The position numbers and the translations under genes were made by a program. Under the pieces are notes generated by a model. It did not search any database, had not been told where the DNA came from, and was given only the letters and a program-made list of their open reading frames with translations. Below are positions 1 through 6,765 of a stretch of 15,281 nt of DNA, piece by piece (positions within the stretch are counted from its first letter, which is position 1; each line of letters begins with the position of its first letter). Source of the stretch: JAGPKI01 sp052034135 (lineage in GTDB: Bacteria > Caldisericota > Caldisericia > UBA6126 > JAGPKI01); assembly GCA_052034135.1 (NCBI GenBank), contig JBPOJC010000053.1, positions 1 through 15,281 on the forward strand, written 5' to 3'.

Positions 1-38
1 GTGCGATAATACCGCACTTCGGAATGACTGTTGGGCGG
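1..38. repeat. Right-hand part of a short palindromic repeat cut by the window edge
   Basis: Bases 1-17 form an imperfect palindrome (GTGCG at 1-5, CGCAC at 13-17). They are followed by TTCGGAATGAC and TTGGGCGG, which closely match the right side of the hairpin repeat at 346-390 (TTCGGGAATGAC, then TTTGGCGG). This suggests a second, diverged copy of that element at the window edge. What lies to its left is not visible. Confidence 0.45.
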
Positions 39-128
39 GTCACCCTGAGGGAGCGTATTCAGAACGACGAATGGCTCCAACCACCCCCGTCACCCTGAGG
101 AGCATCTTTCCAGCGACGAAGGGTCTCC
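39..128. repeat. Composite interspersed repeat, block 1 (two roughly 40-base units)
   Basis: Two related units lie at 39-78 and 89-128, joined by a C-rich spacer starting AACCACCCC. Each begins GTCACCCTGAGG and ends in CTCC. The first has the GAGCGTA-type interior and is diverged near its end. The second has the AGCATCTTTCCAGCGACGAA interior. The units are far richer in G+C than the surrounding sequence. They resemble a general class of short non-coding repeats scattered in many bacterial genomes; I cannot name the family. Spacing and length do not fit a CRISPR array. Confidence 0.75.
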
Positions 129-345
129 TCTTTTTACCGCCGCATGCACAGTAAATGCAAGAAAAACATAAACTCAAATCCTATAAAATGGTAAAAGATA
201 AATATGTAGATTCCTTAGAGTTTGTACGAAAAGACGTACTTCAGAAAGATGAAGGAAACGGTAAAAAATAATAATCCCTCCATATATATAAGTGGGGTAA
301 AAATGACAATTTTGTCACTCTAAAATACAAAAGAATACAATTGAT

Positions 346-378
346 CTGGATTCCCGATAAAAGATTTCGGGAATGACA
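346..378. repeat. Short palindromic repeat (hairpin) next to composite repeat
   Basis: ATTCCCGA (350-357) is the exact reverse complement of TCGGGAAT (367-374), with a nine-base A/T loop between them, giving a stable eight-base-pair stem. The flanking GGATTCCCG and CGGGAATGACAG pattern is the common style of small extragenic palindromes. GGAATGACC recurs at 391-399. No T-run follows the stem, so an intrinsic terminator is unlikely. Confidence 0.6.
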
Positions 379-406
379 GTTTGGCGGCTTGGAATGACCT
401 CAATCA

Positions 407-495
407 GTCACCCTGAGGAGTATCTTTCCAGCGACGAAGGGTCTCCAACCACCCACCCGTCTTCCTGAGGGAGCGTAAGCGACCGAAGGATCTCC
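407..495. repeat. Composite interspersed repeat, block 2 (two roughly 40-base units)
   Basis: Two further copies lie at 407-446 and 459-495, again joined by a spacer starting AACCACCC. The first differs from the 89-128 unit at one interior base (TATC for CATC). The second has the GAGCGTA-type interior seen in the 39-78 unit, so the two unit types occur in the opposite order from block 1. In the 407-446 unit ACCCT (410-414) can pair with AGGGT (438-442), and GGAG (417-420) with CTCC (443-446). The block sits about 220 bases upstream of dnaN. Confidence 0.75.
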
Positions 496-673
496 TTTTT
501 TGAATTACTGAATAAAAGCATAAAATTATAAAGACAGGTAAACAAAACTCCAAAATTATATTAGTTGAAAGATGAATCAAGAAAGATATAAGTTATAAAA
601 CAAAAGTAAAGATAAAAATTTATTAGCATAAAAAGATAATATGATTTTTAGGAGAAAATTTTTAGAATAATTG

Positions 674-679
674 TATAAT
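674..679 (+). promoter_or_regulatory. Probable -10 box of the dnaN operon promoter
   Basis: A perfect TATAAT lies 33 bases before the dnaN ATG. Transcription would start near 686 and give a short leader containing the TGAGGTG ribosome binding site. No good -35 hexamer is seen at 16-18 bases upstream (GGAGAA occupies that position), so the promoter may be weak in its -35 or activator-dependent. Confidence 0.5.
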
Positions 680-712
680 TAGATAGAATTCTTCAATGTG
701 AGGTGCAAGTAT

Positions 713-1813
713 ATGCAAGTTCAGTGTAATAAAGAGGAGTTAAGTTTAGTTTTACAGGAGCTAACAGCTGTTGTTCCAACAAGCACTATGATTCCTGTAT
801 TAAATAATATTTTAGTTGATATAAATGATGGCAATTTAAACCTTGTATCTTCTGACCTTGAAATTGGTTTAACTGTAAATATTCCCTGTAACGCAGATTC
901 GAATATTACTACAACAGTTCCCGGCAAGTTATTTGCAGAAATTGTTCGAAGCTTGAGTGAGCCTACTTTAACTATGGAAATACAGCCCGATTCTGTAAAA
1001 ATTTTAGGCGCTAACAGTGAATTTTTTGTTAATTGCATTGATCCAGGAGAATTTCCAATTTTGCCGGAAGTATCTGGTAAAGCTTTTACTTTAAGGAAAG
1101 ACAATTTATTGCATTCTTACGAGAGAGTTCTTCCCGCTGTATTAGCAAAAGGAGAAGGGAATATTGCTTATTCCTGTATACTCCTTGAAACGAATGCTAA
1201 TGAGTTTAAATTTGTCACTACAGATGGACAACGCTTGATTGTATCGAAGTTTTGGGATAATGCTGATTTTAATTCTCTGCACCTCCTATTGCCTCCCAAA
1301 GCCTTTAATATTTTAGGTAAAATATGGCCAAAGGATGAGAGCGAAGTTCAATTTATGGTTTCTGAGAGAGAAATTTCTTTTACATTCAAAACAAAAAGAC
1401 TTGTTTCTCGCATCTTAGAAGCAGATTTTCCTGCCTATGAAAAAGTAATTCCAGAAAATGTTTCTTTCTCTTTTAAAGTTGATAAAAATTCATTGTTAAG
1501 CACACTCCAGAGAGCTTACATAATTGTGCGCAATGGTACTAAAAGAGTCTCCCTTGATTTGGCATCAGATGTTCTAACGATTTCTGGACAGGATCCAGAG
1601 AGAGGGTGGGTAACTGAAAAAATAAATGTTATTGAATCAAGTGGCGGAGAATGGTCTGGTTTATTTGATGCAAAAAAGCTTATTGATGGTATTTCTGGAG
1701 TGGATACAGAAGAAGTAGTTATTGAAACATCTGGACCATTTCATCCATTGTTAATTAGGGAGCCTGATTCAGATAATTATATATATGTACTGGTTTCGCT
1801 AAAAAGTTCTTAA
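713..1813 (+). CDS. dnaN: DNA polymerase III sliding clamp (beta subunit)
   Basis: The product (366 residues) is the ring-shaped clamp that encircles DNA and tethers the replicative polymerase. The length is that of a complete three-domain beta clamp. Typical family segments are visible: an N-terminal stretch with VPTSTMIPVLNNI followed by SSDLEIGL, a domain-2 TTDGQRLIVSK segment, and a domain-3 end with PLLIREPDSDNYIYVLVS. I chose the ATG at 713 because TGAGGTG (699-705) is a good ribosome binding site at proper spacing. An in-frame GTG at 698 would overlap that site and add five residues. It is the first gene of a tight operon with recF four bases downstream. The extreme C-terminus (LVSLKSS) departs from the usual MPVRL-like ending. 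Confidence 0.96.
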   Translation: MQVQCNKEELSLVLQELTAVVPTSTMIPVLNNILVDINDGNLNLVSSDLEIGLTVNIPCNADSNITTTVPGKLFAEIVRSLSEPTLTMEIQPDSVKILGANSEFFVNCIDPGEFPILPEVSGKAFTLRKDNLLHSYERVLPAVLAKGEGNIAYSCILLETNANEFKFVTTDGQRLIVSKFWDNADFNSLHLLLPPKAFNILGKIWPKDESEVQFMVSEREISFTFKTKRLVSRILEADFPAYEKVIPENVSFSFKVDKNSLLSTLQRAYIIVRNGTKRVSLDLASDVLTISGQDPERGWVTEKINVIESSGGEWSGLFDAKKLIDGISGVDTEEVVIETSGPFHPLLIREPDSDNYIYVLVSLKSS

Positions 1814-1817
1814 ACAG

Positions 1818-2888
1818 ATGTTTTTAAGAAGTATTTTTGCATCAAATTTTAGAAGTTTTGACGAAATAAATTGCACCTTTTCTGATGATATTAACATAAT
1901 ATACGGTCCAAACGGTTCTGGAAAAACTAATTTTCTTGAGGTAATACACTTTTCTTTCACAGGGAAAAGCTTTAGAACGAAAAATGATAACAATCTTCTA
2001 AAATGGGAAAGGGATAGAATTGTTACAGAGGCAAATTACTTAAAAAATGGCCAGAAAAAGTTTATAAAAATAAATTTTTCTAAAGATGACGGTAAAAAGA
2101 TAAACCTTAATGGTTTAAGCAGACAGAAATCTCGATCTCTATTCTATGAGTCAAATTTGATAGTGAATACTTCTGGCTCAGTTGGACTTATAAAAGGGGA
2201 ACCCTCTTTAAAAAGGCATTTTCTTGATAGGTTAAGCCTAAAATTAAACAGGGAATATTCCTTAATTCTTTCAAGATATAATCAGACACTAAAAAATAGA
2301 AATATTCTTCTCAAGAATTATGAAGATTTTAAGAAGAACAAGAATTTATTTGAAATCTTAACGGAAGAGCTTATAAATCTTTCAAAAATCATACAGGATG
2401 AAAGAACTAAAATTGTAAATCGTCTGAATTTTGAAATAAACAAAATAACCTCAGATAATGAACAATTTAAAAATCTAAATAAAATTTATATAAAGTATGA
2501 ACCTATAGAAATCAATATGGAAAAAGCGAATTCTCTCATTCGGGAGGAATTAAGGAGAAAAACTACTTTGATCGGTTCACATATAGACAATGTAGTTGTA
2601 ATCGATAAAGATTTTTCTATTAAGGATTTCTCATCCGAGGGAGAGCAGAAATTAGCTTCAATTTTACTAAAGCTTTGCGAATATAATATCCTTGAAGAGG
2701 AAACAAAGAATGTCCCTATACTTTTAATTGATGATATAACATCTGAACTTGATTCTAAGAATACAAATTTAATTCTAAATCACATTAAGGATAGAAGTCA
2801 GGTTTTTATTACAGCCCTTAATGAACTGAATATTTGTGGTGGTAAGGTTTTTAGACTTCCTTTGTATTCAAAGGTTGTGAATGCTTAA
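1818..2888 (+). CDS. recF: DNA replication and repair protein RecF
   Basis: RecF is an SMC-like ATPase that acts with RecO and RecR to load RecA at single-stranded gaps. The 356-residue product has the complete ATPase layout: Walker A GPNGSGKT at 30-37, the ABC-type signature SSEGEQK at 272-278, and Walker B ILLIDDITSELD at 301-312 with the adjacent acidic pair. The characteristic KRHFLDRLSL segment (132-141) is present. The segment normally reading GPHRDD before the signature is GSHIDN here (253-258), an unusual change in a family-defining motif. The start lies four bases after dnaN, as in many genomes, and the end overlaps the next gene by eight bases, implying translational coupling. Confidence 0.95.
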   Translation: MFLRSIFASNFRSFDEINCTFSDDINIIYGPNGSGKTNFLEVIHFSFTGKSFRTKNDNNLLKWERDRIVTEANYLKNGQKKFIKINFSKDDGKKINLNGLSRQKSRSLFYESNLIVNTSGSVGLIKGEPSLKRHFLDRLSLKLNREYSLILSRYNQTLKNRNILLKNYEDFKKNKNLFEILTEELINLSKIIQDERTKIVNRLNFEINKITSDNEQFKNLNKIYIKYEPIEINMEKANSLIREELRRKTTLIGSHIDNVVVIDKDFSIKDFSSEGEQKLASILLKLCEYNILEEETKNVPILLIDDITSELDSKNTNLILNHIKDRSQVFITALNELNICGGKVFRLPLYSKVVNA

Positions 2889-3306
2889 GATAAACTCAGT
2901 AATTGATGGCTATTTATCAAGAAGTAAATTTAAAAAAGTTCGTAAAGACAACCTCATTTTTTTGAAGTATGAAAGTATAGTTGGTAAAGTGGTTGCCCAA
3001 AATACAAAACTTTTAAAATTGAGCGACGATACAATATACATAGTTTGCAAGAATTCTATCTGGATGAACGAATTATTAAATATGGAAGATAGAATTATTT
3101 CTAAGTTTAATGAAGAAATCGGATTTCCTGCTTTTTCAAAGATTTCCTTAAGAGTGGGAAATATCAAGACTTCAGCATCCACTTTTCATAAAAAACTAAC
3201 AAAAGAAGATGAAGACTGGATCTTAAAAACTTGCGGAAAAGTGCCTGTTGAATTAAGGAGTAGTTTTGAAAAGCTTTTAAGGGCATACAAAGAGTGTGAA
3301 AGATGA
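2881..3306 (+). CDS. DciA-like DUF721 protein
   Basis: This 141-residue protein matches the DUF721 style. An N-terminal part contains a VGKVVAQNTKLLKLSDDTIYIVC stretch, in which the usual central tryptophan-valine region is replaced by VGKVVAQ. A predicted beta-strand and a NSIWMNELLNM helix follow. DciA of this family loads the replicative helicase DnaB in bacteria lacking DnaC or DnaI, and its gene commonly follows recF near dnaN or gyrB. The position here, overlapping recF by eight bases and the next gene by four (ATGA), supports the assignment more than the divergent sequence does. The C-terminal third is lysine-, glutamate- and arginine-rich and could contact nucleic acid or partners. 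Function as a loader is inferred. Confidence 0.7.
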   Translation: MLKINSVIDGYLSRSKFKKVRKDNLIFLKYESIVGKVVAQNTKLLKLSDDTIYIVCKNSIWMNELLNMEDRIISKFNEEIGFPAFSKISLRVGNIKTSASTFHKKLTKEDEDWILKTCGKVPVELRSSFEKLLRAYKECER

Positions 3307-4994
3307 AAAAACTTCTATTTCATTTTATTATTTCAGTGTTCCTTGTTGCACTATTTGTTTTGATTATATTTAACCCAAAACCTAAGGTAAAAGAAGGCAT
3401 TGAGTTTTTAAGGGAATCAAATAAATTGGTTCTTTATGCTCATCCTGACTTGTCTTTACCCTACTATGTTGGTTTTTCAAAGGATGTAAATTTCTCTCAA
3501 GCAACCATAGAGAATTCAACCACTTCTTTAGGTCCTGAAAAATACCTGCTGGAATACTCTTTTAAAGGAAGAGCGGGGGAAAGTAAATCTGAACAATTCG
3601 ATGTAAGGGTTACAAGTAGATTTTTTACAAATTCAGATGCTTTACTTTTTTTTAGATTCTTTACAGAGAATGAATTATCCAAGCCTTTAGTTGGAGAGGT
3701 AGAGATTCCTTTAAATAATATAAATGAAATAACAGTTAGAAGCTTTGTTTACGATAGCTCCTCCAAGCCTACTGAGATTGAAGCTTCTGGCTCAAAAATG
3801 ATTAAATATGATATTTCTTTGAGAAAAGATAATCCATTTAGTATTCTCCCTGCTACTCTTAATTATGTAGAACTTAAAAAAGATAATAAAGTCCTATCAA
3901 GCATTCTTATTGGACCCTTGAGTGTTTTTCGTGACAAAGAAATTCACTTAAGAGAGCTTAAAGCCCAAAAATTTCAACCTGTGATAAGTTATGATAAAGG
4001 TAAAAGTTTTAAAATATCTTTTTCTTTTAACTTATCACCCTATCAATATGAAGAAAATTGGCTTTTCCTTAGTAGAGGGCGGCTCTTAGATTATGATGAC
4101 GTTGTTACTACTGAAAATATGTTATCCGCAGATCTTTGTATGAGAAAAAAATTATCAATTGATGGTATATATCATATTGCAAGTTCACTTTACTATGTTG
4201 GAGCCTCGGATATCTCCTATGACTACTACTATAATTATGCTATGTGGGAAGGTAGGAGATTTATGAATCTTTACTTAGAGGGAAATAACCAAAGGTTTTT
4301 TTATGATATGGCTATAAATTCAATATATACAACAGTAAAAGCAGTTAACACTTATGGAGTCTGGATTTCGGATGTCAGAAGTAAGTATCTATGGGATACT
4401 TATGGAATAGAAGAAGGTTATGTTGACACAAGATATTGTACTGATGCAGGATTTTTTCTTTTGAAGGCAAACAAGGAGTTTCAAATCCATGATGCTTTGA
4501 TAGCTGGAGAAAAGTTTGGTAATTATTTGATAGATAAATACAAGAACAATGAAGTTATAAAAACAAAAAATGGCGGAGTATTCTTTTATGATTACTATTC
4601 AAAAAACAGAAATGTAAAAACTCATGCATCTCTTAATCATATTCTCTCTGAAATGAATTATCTATATGAACTTTATCTTGCTACAAATAATGAAGATTAT
4701 CTAAATATGGCTGAATTAATTAAAAAAGCATTAGACGAAACAAGATATTCCTGGATAAGGAAAGATGGCGTATATAGATTCAGGGATGATTTGTGGTATG
4801 CAGTATACGAGGGAATGGATGGCTCTCTCCAGTTCAAAGACGTAGACTACACAAAAACTCTTACTTATGAAGATTTAAAGAGAGCTTCAGATAATATGCT
4901 CAAAGTTTATGGTAGAGCAGATGAAACAATAAATATCCTTCTTGAATCAAAGAGGAAATTTCTTATTAAAGAAGGTTTTAATATTTTTGATTAA
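3303..4994 (+). CDS. Membrane-anchored protein with C5-epimerase-like toroid domain (paralogue A)
   Basis: Function unknown. The 563-residue product starts with two lysines and one hydrophobic segment (about 5-23), a signal anchor placing the rest outside the membrane. Residues about 25-260 look beta-rich, with alternating polar and hydrophobic strands. Residues about 285-550 are helical and aromatic-rich. Their ordered motifs are FYDMAINS (333-340), YGVWIS (351-356), VDTRYCTDAGFFLL (374-387), IKTKNGGVFFYDYY (419-432) and KTHASLNHILSEMNYLYELY (439-458). The pattern recalls alpha/alpha-toroid carbohydrate enzymes, especially the C-terminal domain of glucuronyl C5-epimerases, but this is my reading of the pattern. 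The 574-residue product at 10736-12460 is a clear paralogue over the same region. The start overlaps the DUF721 stop as ATGA. A gene like gyrB often occupies this slot. Confidence 0.85.
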   Translation: MKKLLFHFIISVFLVALFVLIIFNPKPKVKEGIEFLRESNKLVLYAHPDLSLPYYVGFSKDVNFSQATIENSTTSLGPEKYLLEYSFKGRAGESKSEQFDVRVTSRFFTNSDALLFFRFFTENELSKPLVGEVEIPLNNINEITVRSFVYDSSSKPTEIEASGSKMIKYDISLRKDNPFSILPATLNYVELKKDNKVLSSILIGPLSVFRDKEIHLRELKAQKFQPVISYDKGKSFKISFSFNLSPYQYEENWLFLSRGRLLDYDDVVTTENMLSADLCMRKKLSIDGIYHIASSLYYVGASDISYDYYYNYAMWEGRRFMNLYLEGNNQRFFYDMAINSIYTTVKAVNTYGVWISDVRSKYLWDTYGIEEGYVDTRYCTDAGFFLLKANKEFQIHDALIAGEKFGNYLIDKYKNNEVIKTKNGGVFFYDYYSKNRNVKTHASLNHILSEMNYLYELYLATNNEDYLNMAELIKKALDETRYSWIRKDGVYRFRDDLWYAVYEGMDGSLQFKDVDYTKTLTYEDLKRASDNMLKVYGRADETINILLESKRKFLIKEGFNIFD

Positions 4995-5020
4995 TAAAAT
5001 CAAATTACTGATTTATTAAT
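4990..5020. terminator. Possible bidirectional A/T hairpin between convergent genes
   Basis: ATTAATAAAATCA (4990-5002) and TGATTTATTAAT (5009-5020) can pair with one bulged A around the loop AATTAC. The hairpin spans both stop codons (4992-4994 on +, 5005-5007 on -), and only ten bases lie between the genes. The stem has almost no G+C and no clear T-run follows, so it would be weak as a Rho-independent terminator. Its symmetrical position at a convergence point is the main support. Confidence 0.35.
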
Positions 5021-6765
5021 TCTTCATTAAATTGGGTTGTGTACAATTCATAATAGAATCCACGTTTGTTTATCAGTTCTTCGTGGTTCCCTTCTTCTAT
5101 TATTTTTCCTCTGTCAAGCACAAATATCCTATCACAGCCTATGATGGTAGAAAGTCTATGAGCTATGGCAATTGAAGTTCTTCCCTTCATAATTTTTTCA
5201 ATTCCTTCCTGAATCAATCTTTCTGTATTTGTGTCGACGCTTGAAGTAGCTTCATCGAGAAGAAGTATCTTAGGATCATAAACTAATGCTCTAATAAACG
5301 AGATTAATTGCTTCTGCCCAAGGGATAAATTCGAGCCCTCTGGCGTTAATTCTGTATCATAACCTTCTGGAAGACTCATTATAAAGTCATGAGCATTTAA
5401 ATATTTAGCAGCTTCATATACTTTTTCTTTAGGAATATCAGTTCTTCCTAATGTTATATTTTCCATCAGTGTTCCCTTAAAAATAAATACATCCTGCAAA
5501 ACTATTGCAATGTTTTTTCGGAGAAAATCACTTCTAAAGTTTTTAATATTTACTGAATCGATAAGGATTTCACCATCATTTACATCATATAATCTTAATA
5601 TTAGGTTCATTATTGTGGTTTTACCTGCTCCTGTCGGACCTACAATAGCGATTTTTTCTCCTGGTTTTATTTTGAAAGAGACATTATTTAAAACAATTTC
5701 ATTTTCATATGCGAAAGTAACATTTTTAAATTCAATTTCTCCTTTTACTTCAATTTCGCAAGGTTTCTCAGGCTCCGGGATAATCTCTCTATTTTTGAGA
5801 ATGGATGAAATTTTATCTACAGACGAAAGAGCATCCTGCAAAATATTAAATCTTTCGCCTAATCGTCTGAGAGGGCTGTAGAAATACTGCAGATACATTA
5901 AAAATGCTGGAAGTGTTCCTATAGATGTTTTTCCGTTTATGACCATTAATCCTCCAAAAATTATTACAAGAGTGTTGGAAATGTAGGCAGATAAGTTTAC
6001 TATCTGATTAAATAGGATATCTTTATGAAGCGCATTATAAACAGCATCTCTATATTTTTTGGCAATTTCATCAAACTTAGAAAAATTCAAGTCTTTTCTA
6101 CCAAAGATTTTAATTATTGATATTCCTGATAGGTTCTCCTGGAGGAAAATATTTAGCTGAGTTAATCTGTCTCTTGCTTTGGAATATGCAACTCGGAGAA
6201 TTCTTGAGAAATAAATAATTATGTATATTAAGAAAGGAGCGACAACAAGAGCAACTAAAGTTAATTGCCAATTAATGTAGATAAGAAAAACTGTTGTTAA
6301 ACCAAGGAGAATAAAATCATTTATTAATTGTAATCCTCCACCGCTTATAAGGTCACTCAAGTTTTCTGTATCATTCGTGACTCTTGTTATTAATACACCA
6401 ACCGGAGTTCTATTTAAAAACGAGATTGCAAGTTCCAATATGTGATTGAATAAATCCATTCTTATACGTAGAATTATTTTTTGGGAAACAAGAAAAGAGG
6501 TATATGTTCCTAAGAAGCTAAATAGGTAATTACAAGCGATTAGTGCAAGGAATATGTAAGATAGATTTAATAATCCAGGATAGTTGCCCTTTAGAATGTA
6601 GCTGTCAATTGCTGTTCTTAATATCATAGGCTGAAGAACCGAGGAAAAAGTTGCGAGAAGCATCGAAAAAAGTGAAATAATAACAAGAAGTAATTCTGGC
6701 TTGAAATATGGAATAAGCTCTTTTAATGCATTAATATTAGTAGTTTGATTATGTTTGGCTTGCAT
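5005..6765 (-). CDS. Heterodimeric ABC exporter half-transporter, catalytic-Walker-B subunit (BmrD/TM288-like)
   Basis: This 586-residue protein fuses six predicted membrane helices (within about 20-300) to a nucleotide-binding domain, the layout of type IV ABC exporters. Motifs: Walker A GPTGAGKT (376-383), Q-loop Q424, signature LSLGQ (480-484), Walker B ILLLDE (500-505) with catalytic E505, D-loop SSVD (508-511), H-loop H536. The signature has leucine in place of the second residue after LS (LSGGQ is standard), the hallmark of the subunit that gives the weak signature to the degenerate site in pairs such as BmrCD or TM287/288. It overlaps the upstream partner gene by 17 bases and should be co-translated with it. 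The substrate is unknown; drugs, lipids or peptides are all possible. Confidence 0.92.
   Translation of the reverse strand: MQAKHNQTTNINALKELIPYFKPELLLVIISLFSMLLATFSSVLQPMILRTAIDSYILKGNYPGLLNLSYIFLALIACNYLFSFLGTYTSFLVSQKIILRIRMDLFNHILELAISFLNRTPVGVLITRVTNDTENLSDLISGGGLQLINDFILLGLTTVFLIYINWQLTLVALVVAPFLIYIIIYFSRILRVAYSKARDRLTQLNIFLQENLSGISIIKIFGRKDLNFSKFDEIAKKYRDAVYNALHKDILFNQIVNLSAYISNTLVIIFGGLMVINGKTSIGTLPAFLMYLQYFYSPLRRLGERFNILQDALSSVDKISSILKNREIIPEPEKPCEIEVKGEIEFKNVTFAYENEIVLNNVSFKIKPGEKIAIVGPTGAGKTTIMNLILRLYDVNDGEILIDSVNIKNFRSDFLRKNIAIVLQDVFIFKGTLMENITLGRTDIPKEKVYEAAKYLNAHDFIMSLPEGYDTELTPEGSNLSLGQKQLISFIRALVYDPKILLLDEATSSVDTNTERLIQEGIEKIMKGRTSIAIAHRLSTIIGCDRIFVLDRGKIIEEGNHEELINKRGFYYELYTTQFNEELINQ

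Larger units (their letters stand above)
1..712. other. Intergenic region: repeats, then A/T-rich dnaN leader
   Basis: No convincing protein gene is seen here. The first 500 bases contain G+C-rich interspersed repeats (described separately) in two blocks, about 1-128 and 346-495, separated by A/T-rich sequence. From about 500 to 697 the sequence is strongly A/T-rich and lacks repeats. A 38-codon reading frame (155-271, ATG to TAA) exists but has no ribosome binding site and no recognisable product. I looked for DnaA boxes (TTATCCACA-like) because dnaN follows, and saw none that match well. dnaA, commonly upstream of dnaN, is not in this window. Confidence 0.7.

Noticed and set aside
224..239. 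GTACG/CGTAC inverted repeat as an operator
   Set aside because: Five-base arms around a six-base loop are expected by chance and no promoter is adjacent.
155..271. A 38-codon protein gene
   Set aside because: No ribosome binding site, a stop codon directly before the ATG, no known motif, and position between repeat blocks; listed only as a possible remnant.
350..374. Intrinsic terminator for a gene left of the window
   Set aside because: The stem is good but no T-run follows on either strand and no gene ends nearby; it fits the interspersed palindromic repeat class better.
39..495. CRISPR array
   Set aside because: The units are two pairs with short constant spacers and a large gap, the units differ from each other, and no cas gene is near.
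698..712. GTG at 698 as an earlier dnaN start
   Set aside because: It lies inside the TGAGGTG ribosome binding site that serves the ATG at 713, and beta clamps do not have the extra residues.
721..1104. Antisense open frame inside dnaN (127 codons)
   Set aside because: It is a shadow of the real gene with no ribosome site or recognisable product; similar antisense frames in recF, ruvB, rel and the ABC genes were dropped for the same reason.
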